A DNA stretch of 64,000 nucleotides from Lentisalinibacter sediminis (GCF_040706615.1 NZ_JAPDRF010000005.1:620001-684000), one strand, 5' to 3'; positions 7,477 through 15,778 are shown, counted from the stretch's first letter. Notes: generated by a model from the sequence alone, not told the origin. A program made the numbers and translations.

Positions 7477-9333
7477 TTAGTAGACGTTCGTCACCGCCTG
7501 GTTGTAGTTCACGGTATCGATGCCGATACCCCCGCTCGCCGAGAACGTCAGGCCCGTGAAGCCGAGCGGGTAGTAGCTGAACCAGGCGCCGTAGCCGACG
7601 TCGCCGACGCCGACAGGGAAGGACACGCTGGCCCCGCGGGCGTAGCCGCCGATACCGCCCGCCGGCGCGTTCCACACACCGAGGGTGCCCGTGAATCCGA
7701 CCGACACCGAGGCGCCGGTGGAGACGACGGTCGACATGTAGAAGCGATAGTCGCCGTCCCAGTCCATGGCCAGTCCGGCCTCCTGCGCTGCGCCCGCGAT
7801 CGCCTTGACCTCCGGGGCGCCGCCGAAGGTCAGGGTCTCGAAGCCGGACGCCCGGGACTGGTCGCGCAGGCGGACGAAGCCCGGCGTCTGCATGATGATT
7901 CTGACGGCCCTCGGCCCGTCCTGGTCGAGGATCGCCCGCCGCAGGTCCCGGTTGCCGGCGAGTTCCAGCAGGAACTGACCGGCGACGATCTGCAGTGCCT
8001 GGTGCGCCTCCCTGCGCTCGCTCGAGAGCCGCATGACGTCGTCCTTGCCGGCGCCCGCCCCGCACACTCTGTCGTACGGCGGTCCCACCTGCTGCAGCGC
8101 CTTCGGCGGCGCGGGCTGCAGACTCAGGCCCGCGTCGCAGTAGAACTCCGTCTTGCAGCTCTGACCCGGGTTGAACGCGCCGAGGAAGGCGATCTTGTTA
8201 GAGCCCTCGGGGCAGGCGTAGCACTTGCCCTTGCTCTCGAAGGTGTCGGCCGGGCAGCCATAGGCCGAACGGACGAAGGTGGCGCTCACCTCCCGCTTGT
8301 CGAAGCCGAGCCCGCGCTCCTTGCAGGCCTTCGGCTTGTGGATCGGCGTCAGGGTGCGCTTGTAGCCGTTCGGGCAGCGCCAGCACTCGCCGCCATTGTG
8401 GGGCGTGAAGTACAGCTGCTTGCCCTTGCAGCCCCAGTTCTCGGCGTCCTCGACGAAGACGGCGTCGACCTTCTTCTCCTCGCCGCAGGGCTCCGCGCCG
8501 TCTTCACCGCACATGAGGTCCGGCGGCCCGAAGGAGTCGTTCATCGTGCTGTTGCGGCTGCGGGCCCAGGCGTGAGTGCTCGCCGTCTGTGCGGTGCCGG
8601 CAGGCGCGGGAGGCGGTTGATAGGGTTGCCCCTGCAGTTGATACGGCTGCTGTTGCTGAGCAGGCGGGGGCTGGTAGGCGGGTGGCTGCTGGGCCGGCGG
8701 CTGATAAGCCTGCTGGGGAGGGGCAGGCTGGTAGGCAGGGGGCGCCGGCTGGTACGCGGGGGGCGCGGGCTGATAGGCGCCGGGGGCGGGACTCTGCGGA
8801 GCCGCGATGCCCGCCGCGGTCATCTCCTGGGCATACCACTGCGGGTTGTCGAGCTGCAGCGGGATCAGCTTGTACTGGACCGGCATCAGCGCCGTCTGCA
8901 CGGACACAGCGAGGCTCCGGTCCGGCTGCACGGTCGCCGTCAGCTGTCCCATCAACGGCAAATCGCTGCCCGTGTACCTGCCTGGCGCGGCCGGCGCGAT
9001 GTCGCGCAGCACCACCATGCCCGGCTCCACTTTCAGCACGAACATGTGCAGCCACGGGTCGACGGCGTAGGCGCGGCCGCCCTCGATGCGGATCTTCTTG
9101 CGGATGGTATTCACCAGCCAGGTGCCGTCCAGCGGCATGGGCTGCGTGGCCGGTACCTGATCCGCGCTGGGCAGGAACGCCGGTATCTGCGGGATCTGGG
9201 GCGTCTGCGCCAGCGCCGGCGCCGCCAGGACGGCGAACAGCACGGCGGCGCACAGGCCGGAACTGCGAGCCATCCGGGGCGGGCGGCGGAGCGTCCGGTC
9301 TCCGCGAGGCGGCAGGAACGCCATTGTTGCCAT
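7477..9333 (-). CDS. Secreted modular protein: lipid- or ligand-binding-like N domain, Pro/Tyr/Gln repeats, Cys-rich domain, C-terminal beta domain
   Basis: A 618-residue protein; the start is the ATG with GGAGAGA five bases upstream. A signal peptide ends near APALAQT. Residues about 60-175 form a beta-rich domain (DGTWLVNTIRKKIRIEGG). Residues about 178-246 are a linker of AYQPAPP-type repeats. About 265-435 is Cys-rich, with GGECWRCPNGYKR and GKCYACPEGSNK repeated like disulphide-knotted EGF/laminin-type modules. The C-terminal 170 residues are Gly-rich and beta-like (YRFYMSTVVSTGASVSVGFTG), ending NQAVTNVY. No known catalytic motif was seen. It lies 73 bases downstream of the ECF sigma factor on the same strand and may be its target. 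The function is unknown. Confidence 0.75.
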   Translation of the reverse strand: MATMAFLPPRGDRTLRRPPRMARSSGLCAAVLFAVLAAPALAQTPQIPQIPAFLPSADQVPATQPMPLDGTWLVNTIRKKIRIEGGRAYAVDPWLHMFVLKVEPGMVVLRDIAPAAPGRYTGSDLPLMGQLTATVQPDRSLAVSVQTALMPVQYKLIPLQLDNPQWYAQEMTAAGIAAPQSPAPGAYQPAPPAYQPAPPAYQPAPPQQAYQPPAQQPPAYQPPPAQQQQPYQLQGQPYQPPPAPAGTAQTASTHAWARSRNSTMNDSFGPPDLMCGEDGAEPCGEEKKVDAVFVEDAENWGCKGKQLYFTPHNGGECWRCPNGYKRTLTPIHKPKACKERGLGFDKREVSATFVRSAYGCPADTFESKGKCYACPEGSNKIAFLGAFNPGQSCKTEFYCDAGLSLQPAPPKALQQVGPPYDRVCGAGAGKDDVMRLSSERREAHQALQIVAGQFLLELAGNRDLRRAILDQDGPRAVRIIMQTPGFVRLRDQSRASGFETLTFGGAPEVKAIAGAAQEAGLAMDWDGDYRFYMSTVVSTGASVSVGFTGTLGVWNAPAGGIGGYARGASVSFPVGVGDVGYGAWFSYYPLGFTGLTFSASGGIGIDTVNYNQAVTNVY

Positions 9334-9406
9334 GGTCTCTCTCCGTTTCATGGATCTCATGCCCCTAAGCAGGGGATGGTCGGAGAAACGATAAAGAGAC
9401 CGGCTG

Positions 9407-9991
9407 TCAGTCGGGTTTTTTCTTTTCGCTCATGTACTTGCGCAGCCAGGCCCGAGCCAGACGCAGGTCCCGCCGGCTAGTCGGCTCGGAGACCCCCACC
9501 ACCCGGGCGGCCTGCTCGTGGGTCAGGCCGCCGAAGTAGTGGAGTTCGAGTATGCGGGCCATGCGTTCGTCGAAGCCGGCGAGCTTCGACAGGGCTTCGT
9601 CCAGGTCCAGCAGATCCTCGTCCGCGTCGCTGCCCACCGCGGACTCGTCCAGGGTCACCCGCAACGCATCGCCGCCGCGCTTCGCGGCCTTGCGGGCATT
9701 CGCGTGATTGACCAGCAGGCGGCGCATCATGCGTGCCGCCAGCGCGTAGAAGTGCGTCCGGTCCTGCCAGTCGGTATCCACGCCGATCAGCTTCTCATAG
9801 GCCTCGTGCACGAGGGCCGTCGGCTGCAGCGTGTGTCCCGGCGATTCGCTGCCGAACAGGCGCTGGGCTATCCGCCGCAGTTCCCCGTAGACCAGCGGCG
9901 TCAGCGACTCCAGGGCGGCCGCGTCACCGTCGGCCCAGTCACGCAGCAGTCGCGTGATCTCTCCGGCATCGGGTGGCGAAGGCTCGGACAC
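9407..9991 (-). CDS. ECF sigma factor (ECF-like Sig70_X6/TIGR02999 type)
   Basis: A 194-residue RNA polymerase sigma factor. Region 2 spans about residues 25-100 (LVYGELRRIAQRLF, LQPTALVHEAYEKLIG, FYALAARMMRRLLVNHAN), and region 4 about 130-188 (LDEALSKLAGFDERMARILELHYFGGLTHEQAA then VVGVSEPTSRRDLRLARAWL). The pattern is that of the ECF subgroup usually found near Ser/Thr kinases or secreted proteins rather than near a classic anti-sigma gene; none is present here. The start is GTG, 18 bases below the stop of the YVTN protein gene, so the two are likely co-transcribed. Confidence 0.9.
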   Translation of the reverse strand: MSEPSPPDAGEITRLLRDWADGDAAALESLTPLVYGELRRIAQRLFGSESPGHTLQPTALVHEAYEKLIGVDTDWQDRTHFYALAARMMRRLLVNHANARKAAKRGGDALRVTLDESAVGSDADEDLLDLDEALSKLAGFDERMARILELHYFGGLTHEQAARVVGVSEPTSRRDLRLARAWLRKYMSEKKKPD

Positions 9992-10009
9992 GACGCGATC
10001 CGGGCTGCG

Positions 10010-11017
10010 TCAGGGCGAGAGGACGACGCCGAGGGCGTCGGGTTCGCGGTCGGTGGACCAGCGTCCCAGGATCTCCCACGACGCCGTATCGATGACCGCG
10101 ACCTCGTCGCCGCCGCTCACTGCCACCCAGGCGCGATCGCCATCCGGATGGATCTCCACGCCGATCGGCAGCGCCGCCTTTCCGAGCAGTGTCTCCTTAT
10201 ACTCCGCATCGTCCTCGGCCACCGGGATCGTGTGTACGAGTTGCCGCTCTGTCACGTCGAAAACGGATACGGTCGCCGCGCGGGCATTCGTTACCAGCGC
10301 GTGCGTGCCGTCCGGGGTGAAGGCGATGCGGATGGGCACGCCCGCCGAATCCAGTGTCGCCAGGACCTCCAGCGTGCCCGTATCGATAACGCTGACGGTA
10401 TCCGCGGCCCGGTTCGTGACCCAGACCTCGCCGCCGTCTCTGGTGACGCCCACCCCTTCGGCACCGTCACCGGTGGCGAGCGAACCCGTCACCTCGCCGG
10501 CGCGGACGTCCACCCGCTCCAGCGTACCGGCGGCGATGTTCGTGACCCAGGCGTGGGCGCCATCCGGCGATGCGGCCACCATGTGCGCCGTCCCGGACCC
10601 GACCGGGATGCGTGAAACGACCTCTCCAGCGCCGATATCCACGATCAGCAGGCTGTCGATGCCCTCGGCGGTAACGGCCAGCCGCCCGTCCGGCAGGAAG
10701 GCCATGCCGTGGGGGCGGGCGTTCTCGCCGAGATCGATGACCCGCGCGACCTCACCCGCCGCCCAGTCGATCACCGTCAGGCTGCCGCCCGGAGCGTCGC
10801 GCCTGCCGTAATTGCTGACCACGGTGTGACGCCCGTCCGGCGAGACCTCGATCTCGTGGGGCCCGGCGCCGGTATCGAACCAGGCGCGTCTTTCTCCGGT
10901 CGCGGCATCCAGTGCCCAGACTGTGTCGGCGCTTTTGTTGCCGACCAGCAGCACGTCGGCATCGGCGACAGCGGCCAGCAGGGGGATCGCGGCGAGGAAT
11001 GTGAAGGCTGCTCTCAT
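10010..11017 (-). CDS. Exported YVTN-family beta-propeller protein
   Basis: A 335-residue protein with a short signal peptide (MRAAFTFLAAIPLLAAVADA). It has about seven beta-propeller blades with the YVTN-type signature, e.g. GAHAWVTNIAAGTLERVDV, GGEVWVTNRAADTVSVIDT and GTHALVTNARAATVSVFDV. These propellers sit in the periplasm or on the surface and bind partners; some take part in quinohaemoprotein or metal systems. Position upstream of the ECF sigma gene (18-base gap) hints at a role in signalling or in the regulon. No substrate can be assigned. Confidence 0.88.
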   Translation of the reverse strand: MRAAFTFLAAIPLLAAVADADVLLVGNKSADTVWALDAATGERRAWFDTGAGPHEIEVSPDGRHTVVSNYGRRDAPGGSLTVIDWAAGEVARVIDLGENARPHGMAFLPDGRLAVTAEGIDSLLIVDIGAGEVVSRIPVGSGTAHMVAASPDGAHAWVTNIAAGTLERVDVRAGEVTGSLATGDGAEGVGVTRDGGEVWVTNRAADTVSVIDTGTLEVLATLDSAGVPIRIAFTPDGTHALVTNARAATVSVFDVTERQLVHTIPVAEDDAEYKETLLGKAALPIGVEIHPDGDRAWVAVSGGDEVAVIDTASWEILGRWSTDREPDALGVVLSP

Positions 11018-11069
11018 CGGTCGTCTTCCCGCAGGTGCACGGAGGAGGTGCCGAGATTATGCTTGCCCC

Positions 11070-11519
11070 GTGCCCGATGCAAAGTCCGTCCTGCCCTTCC
11101 TCCGCGATCCGGCCTTCCTGCTCGCGGTCGCCGCCGGCCCCGCGGGCTGGCTGGCGCTTGCTTTCATCCTGCCCGCGGCGGCCGAGCTGGGCTGGCCGCT
11201 GGCCGAGCCGGCGAAGTTCATCATCGTTGCTGTCGTGTATCCGCTCGTGGAAGAAGTGGTCTTCCGCGGCCTGCTCCAGGGCAGCCTGCTGCGCACCGGC
11301 TGGGGCGCGAAACGATTCGGGGTGCTGACTGCCGCGAACGTCCTCGCGGCGATCGCCTTCGCCGCTGCCCACCTGGTACGAACGACGCCGCCCTGGGCGG
11401 CAGCGGTACTTCTCCCGGGCCTCGTCTTCGGCTTCTTCCGCGAGCGTCATGGCCTGCATGCGGCCATTCTGCTGCACGTCGTCTACAACGCCGGCTTCGT
11501 GTGGCTGTACTGGGGCTGA
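11070..11519 (+). CDS. mrtJ: CPBP-family glutamic intramembrane protease, MrtJ type (JDVT-CTERM sorting)
   Basis: A 149-residue, four-helix membrane protein. The catalytic signature of CPBP/CAAX-type proteases is complete: EEVVFR (E61, E62, R66), FAAAH (H101) and HVVYN (H136, N140). Its small size and the opening LRDPAFLLAVAAGPAGWLAL match the protease that processes JDVT-CTERM proteins. The convergent neighbour ends in exactly such a tail, which makes the assignment strong. The start is uncertain: GTG at 11070 is the only in-frame start near the conserved N-terminus, while a strong GGAGGAGG at 11041 faces an ATG (11059) in another frame. It acts in the inner membrane. Confidence 0.82.
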   Translation: MPDAKSVLPFLRDPAFLLAVAAGPAGWLALAFILPAAAELGWPLAEPAKFIIVAVVYPLVEEVVFRGLLQGSLLRTGWGAKRFGVLTAANVLAAIAFAAAHLVRTTPPWAAAVLLPGLVFGFFRERHGLHAAILLHVVYNAGFVWLYWG

Positions 11520-11542
11520 GCCGTTCGGTGCCGCGCAATAAG

Positions 11543-11596
11543 GAAGGGGCGCTCCTTCCGGGAGCGCCCCTTCGGGCCGCTCGGCATCATGCCGAG
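11543..11596. terminator. Two hairpins between convergent mrtJ and its target
   Basis: GAAGGGGCGCTCC pairs with GGAGCGCCCCTTC across a five-base loop (11543-11573). A second hairpin, CTCGGCAT/ATGCCGAG, follows at 11580-11596. They lie just past the mrtJ stop and just before the stop of the convergent gene. Confidence 0.7.
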
Positions 11597-11600
11597 TGGG

Positions 11601-14246
11601 TCACGCCTTCTTCAACTCCCTGTGCCGCATGACGTAGATCAGGCTGAGTGCGATCAGCAGCATCAGCGTCGGGTCCGGTTCGCCGCCGCCGATGGTGCAT
11701 CCGCCGCCCGATCCGCCGCCATCCGTGGCAGGCGTGGTCACAGGCGCCGGCGAGTAGACCGCGGGAGCCGCCGGGTCGACGATCGTGCCGTTGACCAGCA
11801 GGTCGTTGTCGCCGTTCTCGCCGTCTGTGACGCTGTAGGTGATGGTGTTGCCTTCGATCGTCGCCGGCACGGAGTACCAGTGGTCGGTCGGGTCTTCATG
11901 GGTCGGCCCGAACTTCCAGTAGCTCGTGCCCGCCGGCAGCGGCTCTTCGAAGGTCAGCGTCACCTGGATGGTTCCGCCGAGGTAGACGTCGGTGACGGTG
12001 AAGTCCAGCACGCCGTGCGGGAAGTCGTAGTCCGCGGGCACGTCGGGATAACCGTCCAGCGTGTGCCAGGTCGTCGCGGCGAGGGTCGCTTCAGACTGCT
12101 CGTCCGGAACCACCGTCACGCGGGACTTCGTACCGTGCGCCGTGTCGACTTCGCGGGTGTCTCCGCGCACGAATCCGTGGCGGTACATCGCGTGCTTGGC
12201 GATCCCGTCATCTCCGGACCAGACCGTGTAGCTCTCACGCCCGTCCGGACGGATCTTGATCTGGGTCTCGAAGTCGCCGAAGTCGTCCGGCATGCCGAAC
12301 AGCGCATCGCCGGCGGTGATCGCCTGCGGTGCGGAGAAGCTCAGCCCTGCGTCGAGGGTAACCTGCATGTAGATGTCGACGTCGCCGGCATCCTCATAGT
12401 GGTCGTAGACGTTCTCCTGGAGACCGTAGGCGACGTAGATCACGTTCGAGTCCTGGCAGTCGGTCGGGTCGGTGGCGCACTTCGGCCCGCTGCCGGGCGT
12501 CGGCACGATCCGCGGTTCCTTCACGGTGTAGCCGGATTCCGCCGTGACCAGCGGCGTGAGGTTGCGGGCGTCCGTCCAGGTGGCTCCGCCGTCGCTGGAG
12601 CGGCGCACCATGAAGTTATAGGGCGCCTCGCTGTCGAGGTCGAGGAACTGGACCAGGTCCGGCACATAGCTGTAGCCCAGCAGCACGGTGCTGCCGCGCA
12701 TCACACCGCGGTGTGCCAGCGCGTTCTCCAACGGGTTGGCGCCGGTGGCGATCGCCTCGCCCATCTGTCCGGTACCCGGCTCACCGCCGACTGTCCGCGA
12801 CCCGCTGAAGTTCATCGCGGCTTCGTGGACTTCTTCGCGGATCGCATAGAGCGGATCCTCGTCGTCCATGATGCTCACGCGGCAGTTCTCGACGTCCACC
12901 GCCGGTTGCAGGTTCTCGGGCAGGAAGCCGCCGACGGTGCGGCGGAGCATGATGTCCGAGGGTCCGCCCTGGGTGTAGTCGCCCTGCTTGTAGATGAACA
13001 GCAGGGGTACTTCCTGGCTGGCGGACTGCACGAGGGAGCGGACGCGCCGTGCGTTCTCCCACGGGTTGCTGATGATGCAGCCGTGCTCGCCCCCGACCGG
13101 CGGAGCGTCGAAGCGAAACGCGTGGTAGCGGACATACTTGCCCTCTTCCCAGCCTTCCGTGCCCTTGGTCTCCTCGTAAGCGATGATCGTGTTGTCGTCG
13201 ACCAGGCCGATATTCGAACGGGAGGATCCCACTTTGCCCCGGTCGTACTCGCCCGGCGGATGGGTGTCTATCTCACGGCCCTCCAGCGGACCCTGCATGA
13301 ACACGTTGCGCGTGATCCGCACGGGCTCGCTCCAGGATTCGTTGACGAAGCGGGCCGGGTCCGGGCCGGTGCCAGCCGCATTGAGCATGGGCAGGTAGGT
13401 GTACCAGATGTCGGTGCCGTGGTTTACGTTGGCGCCGGAGGCGCCAGCCCCGGGACCCTCGGCCTCACCCAGTTTCAGACCCATCGGGTCTTCCTGCCAG
13501 TTGATGACGTAGGCGAACTTGTTACCCCGAGTCGCATCCTGTTTGGCATCCCGTATGCCGCTCGTCAGCTGGTCGGTCTTGTAGGGCAGACCGCCCCATG
13601 CCTCGTAGGTATTGAACGACTTGGACTGCGGATTCCAGACCAGCCGCGATACGTACTGACAGCTGTAGGGCACCGCGATACCGAACAGTTCCGGGTACAC
13701 GACGAAGCGCTGTTCGCCGCCGGGGCAGTACTTGCTGTTGAAGCTGACGAGGAGCAGGTTGCCGACGTTGCGGTGATTCGGCTTATCGGAATCGCCCGGG
13801 TAGTCCACCGCGCGGGGGTCATTGATGAGATCCGGCGTCCCCGTCAGCGGATCGATCATCGGCATGCCGTCCTGCACCAGGATGCCCCGTGCGGAGGAAA
13901 GGGCTGCGGTGTTGTCGATGTTCAGCGCCTCGCTCCAGCTGGCGCCCTCGTCCGTGGAGTACTTGATGACGATGTCATTCGGTTTCTGCGTCTTGGCGCC
14001 CTTGGCGTTCCAGGCCAGGCTATTGCCGTTGATGTCCACGTCCTGGGCCTCTCCGTAGATGGCGAATAGCGTGCCATCCGGCGTGCGGAGTATCTTCACC
14101 TTGTTGGTGGATGCGCCGTCGGAGACCATGCTGGGACCTTCGGCCGGCTCGAATTCCAGGATGTCGCCTCCCGCGACGTCAGCGACCGCCTGGATGCTGA
14201 ACACGGCCGATGCAACCGTCAGCGCGGTGAGTATCGAACGTTTCAT
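11601..14246 (-). CDS. Exported BNR/sialidase-like protein with choice-of-anchor U domain and JDVT-CTERM tail
   Basis: An 881-residue protein with signal peptide (cleavage near VADVAG). The body contains sialidase-like Asp-box sequences (STDEGASWSEA, SSDGGATWTDA) and long beta-propeller regions. Residues about 735-835 match the choice-of-anchor U module (GGTIQVTLTFEEPLPAGTSY, then WYSVPATIEGN). The C-terminus is tripartite: SGGGC (Cys about 850), one hydrophobic helix (LMLLIALSLIYVM) and a basic end (RHRELKK). This is the layout of JDVT-CTERM proteins, which are cut before or at the Cys and displayed on the surface. The matching protease is encoded convergently, about 80 bases away. The ligand is unknown. 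Confidence 0.85.
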   Translation of the reverse strand: MKRSILTALTVASAVFSIQAVADVAGGDILEFEPAEGPSMVSDGASTNKVKILRTPDGTLFAIYGEAQDVDINGNSLAWNAKGAKTQKPNDIVIKYSTDEGASWSEALNIDNTAALSSARGILVQDGMPMIDPLTGTPDLINDPRAVDYPGDSDKPNHRNVGNLLLVSFNSKYCPGGEQRFVVYPELFGIAVPYSCQYVSRLVWNPQSKSFNTYEAWGGLPYKTDQLTSGIRDAKQDATRGNKFAYVINWQEDPMGLKLGEAEGPGAGASGANVNHGTDIWYTYLPMLNAAGTGPDPARFVNESWSEPVRITRNVFMQGPLEGREIDTHPPGEYDRGKVGSSRSNIGLVDDNTIIAYEETKGTEGWEEGKYVRYHAFRFDAPPVGGEHGCIISNPWENARRVRSLVQSASQEVPLLFIYKQGDYTQGGPSDIMLRRTVGGFLPENLQPAVDVENCRVSIMDDEDPLYAIREEVHEAAMNFSGSRTVGGEPGTGQMGEAIATGANPLENALAHRGVMRGSTVLLGYSYVPDLVQFLDLDSEAPYNFMVRRSSDGGATWTDARNLTPLVTAESGYTVKEPRIVPTPGSGPKCATDPTDCQDSNVIYVAYGLQENVYDHYEDAGDVDIYMQVTLDAGLSFSAPQAITAGDALFGMPDDFGDFETQIKIRPDGRESYTVWSGDDGIAKHAMYRHGFVRGDTREVDTAHGTKSRVTVVPDEQSEATLAATTWHTLDGYPDVPADYDFPHGVLDFTVTDVYLGGTIQVTLTFEEPLPAGTSYWKFGPTHEDPTDHWYSVPATIEGNTITYSVTDGENGDNDLLVNGTIVDPAAPAVYSPAPVTTPATDGGGSGGGCTIGGGEPDPTLMLLIALSLIYVMRHRELKKA

Positions 14247-14271
14247 GATTGCACCTCTCGGGGCGCTCCGG

Positions 14272-14295
14272 AGCCGACAGACCTGTCGGCTTTTT
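14272..14295 (+). terminator. Intrinsic-terminator-like hairpin on the plus strand
   Basis: AGCCGACAG and CTGTCGGCT flank AC and are followed by five T on the plus strand. No plus-strand gene precedes it. On the minus strand the same hairpin lies in the leader of the surface-protein gene, 26 bases before its start codon. Confidence 0.5.
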
Positions 14296-14399
14296 CGGGT
14301 CCAAACCGGAGCGTCTGGAGATCACGTTAGTCGCGCGGACCGCGGACGCGAACTCGAGACTGACGGTCGTCAGTGCCAACCGTGGGGCCGGACGAAAAA

Positions 14400-14415
14400 T
14401 GTGACGCAGTTCACA
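14400..14415. promoter_or_regulatory. CRP/FNR-family site TGTGA-N6-TCACA
   Basis: A perfect match to the CRP consensus half-sites with six-base spacing. It overlaps the stop codon of the Crp/Fnr gene and lies about 160 bases upstream of the surface-protein start. A looser palindrome, ACTGAC-GGTC-GTCAGT, is at 14359-14374. Confidence 0.7.
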
Positions 14416-15127
14416 CTTTTCGGGCGAGGTCGGAGAGGGTCTCGGGGTCGAAGTAGAGGTGCTCGGCCGTCTCGTCGAGCAGGGAGGACTCCTTCAGGTC
14501 GGCCATCACCCGGGCTGCGGTCTCGCTGGCCACGCCGGTCATGGCCGCCATGTCGGCCCGGTTCATGCGCGGGCACGAGTCGCCGTCGCCGAACTCGCCC
14601 AGGTGGCGCAACAGCTTGATTATTCGGGATCTCGCCGGGCCGCTGGCGATATCGAACAGCAGGTTCTCGGTGTGCACCATCTGCCGGTACATGCGGCTTT
14701 CCAGTTCGCCGTAGAGGGCGGACTCCCGGGTCTTCAGCTGGTCCATCACGCTGACCGGAATGCGGCACAGGCTGGCGGCGGTCACGGAGGTCGCCGTGTT
14801 GTCGTAGCGCGGCTGGAACATCGCATCCATGCCCACCAGGTCACCGGGACCGAGCAATCTGAGTATGCGCGCGCGGCCCTCGCCATCCGGGTGCCAGACT
14901 TTCACAAAGCCCTCGCGGAGGGTGAACAGAGCGTCGGCCTCCTCGCCGGCGGTGACGAGGTCGACGCCGGGGTCCACGTGGTAACCCTGTATCCGGAAGA
15001 GCGTCCCCGCATAGCGGCGGGACTCGAGCCGTCCGAACGGCACGGGTGCACGGGACTGGCAATGCCGGCAATCCGCACGTCCGACCCGGAACTGATCGAG
15101 GCAGGATGCGACTTTCTGGCCAGGCAT
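14411..15127 (-). CDS. Crp/Fnr-family transcription factor, possibly Fe-S sensing
   Basis: A 238-residue regulator: cyclic-nucleotide-binding-like beta-roll (about 35-145), dimerisation helix, and winged HTH (MNRADMAAMTGVASETAARV, about 185-204). The recognition helix reads SETAARV, with the Glu and Arg that in CRP (RETVGR) and FNR (VETISR) contact the TGA core. Cys9, Cys20 and Cys23 in the N-terminus, plus the Cys of SLCRIP aligning with FNR Cys122 (VCEIP), could hold a [4Fe-4S] cluster, though the spacing differs from FNR. Downstream of hemG on the same strand; a TGTGA-N6-TCACA site overlaps its stop. Oxygen or NO sensing is inferred. Confidence 0.85.
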   Translation of the reverse strand: MPGQKVASCLDQFRVGRADCRHCQSRAPVPFGRLESRRYAGTLFRIQGYHVDPGVDLVTAGEEADALFTLREGFVKVWHPDGEGRARILRLLGPGDLVGMDAMFQPRYDNTATSVTAASLCRIPVSVMDQLKTRESALYGELESRMYRQMVHTENLLFDIASGPARSRIIKLLRHLGEFGDGDSCPRMNRADMAAMTGVASETAARVMADLKESSLLDETAEHLYFDPETLSDLARKV

Positions 15128-15201
15128 GGTTGCTCCGGTGGACGGCCCGCGAGACTGGTATTTGCATGCTACCGTGCTGCCGTCGCCGCGTACGGGTCTG
15201 G

Positions 15202-15221
15202 ATCACAGACGCGGTTGTGAT
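15202..15221. promoter_or_regulatory. Inverted repeat ATCACA-N8-TGTGAT upstream of the Crp/Fnr gene
   Basis: Six-base arms of CRP-like half-sites in everted order, 75-95 bases before the regulator's start and just past the hemG stop. A possible autoregulatory site; it is not the canonical arrangement. Confidence 0.35.
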
Positions 15222-15229
15222 GTCGGGCG

Positions 15230-15778
15230 CTACGTCGGCCCGCCGGCGAGTCCCAGCAGGTGCCGCCCGTAAGCCGCCACGTCGTCCCAGTCGGTGTAGT
15301 CGATGACCGCCGTCCGGTCGGTGGGGCCGCCGGTGAACTTCATGATCATCTGGATGGCGATGGTGTCCAGCGCGCCCCAGGAGGGGTAGTCCACCTTGCC
15401 GGCCAGCACCTTCAGGTCCCGCGGCTGCCACGGCGAGCGCTCGAGGAACTTCTGCATGTAGCGATTACCCTCGATCGTCGCCTTCTCCGGCGTACGGGCC
15501 GTGACCGAGACGTTGAAGAAGCTGTGGGGCTTAGCCTCGAGCTTGCCTCTGTGCGTGGCGATGAACTCGAATACCTCGTCGTCGTAGGTGCCGTAGTAGA
15601 CGGGGGCTCCCAGCGCCAGCACGTCGGGTGAGTCCAGATCGACGCCCTCGTAGATCGCTTCGACCACGTCCATCATTTCGCTCTCGCCGCCCGCCTCATC
15701 GATCGTCTCGCAGAGCCGCCGGGCGATGCGCGCGGTATGGCCGCTGCGACTGCGGTAAAGCACCAGTACTGACGTCAT
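15230..15778 (-). CDS. hemG: Menaquinone-dependent protoporphyrinogen oxidase HemG (flavodoxin fold)
   Basis: A 182-residue flavodoxin-like protein, the same length as E. coli HemG. The FMN phosphate loop is LYRSRSGHTARIA (about 7-19). The family-specific long chain RTPEKATIEGNRYMQKFL, then SPWQPRDLKVLAGKVDYP and IMKFTGGPTD, follows E. coli HemG closely, including the YTDW segment near the end. It oxidises protoporphyrinogen IX to protoporphyrin IX with electrons passed to quinone, which supports haem synthesis without oxygen. The start is the ATG at 15778; an upstream extension of the frame has no support. It is followed by the Crp/Fnr regulator gene. Confidence 0.9.
   Translation of the reverse strand: MTSVLVLYRSRSGHTARIARRLCETIDEAGGESEMMDVVEAIYEGVDLDSPDVLALGAPVYYGTYDDEVFEFIATHRGKLEAKPHSFFNVSVTARTPEKATIEGNRYMQKFLERSPWQPRDLKVLAGKVDYPSWGALDTIAIQMIMKFTGGPTDRTAVIDYTDWDDVAAYGRHLLGLAGGPT

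Noticed and set aside
11041..11061. GGAGGAGG followed by ATG at 11059 as the start of mrtJ
   Set aside because: The ATG is in a different frame from the conserved protease; without an indel it cannot start this protein. GTG at 11070 is in frame, though its ribosome site is poor.
14247..14300. Cyclic-di-GMP riboswitch in the leader of the surface-protein gene
   Set aside because: Only one hairpin is present; the conserved tetraloop receptor and joining sequences of known classes are absent.
14340..14390. Sigma-54 promoter (TTGGCAC on the minus strand)
   Set aside because: The -12 element TTGC does not occur at the required spacing.
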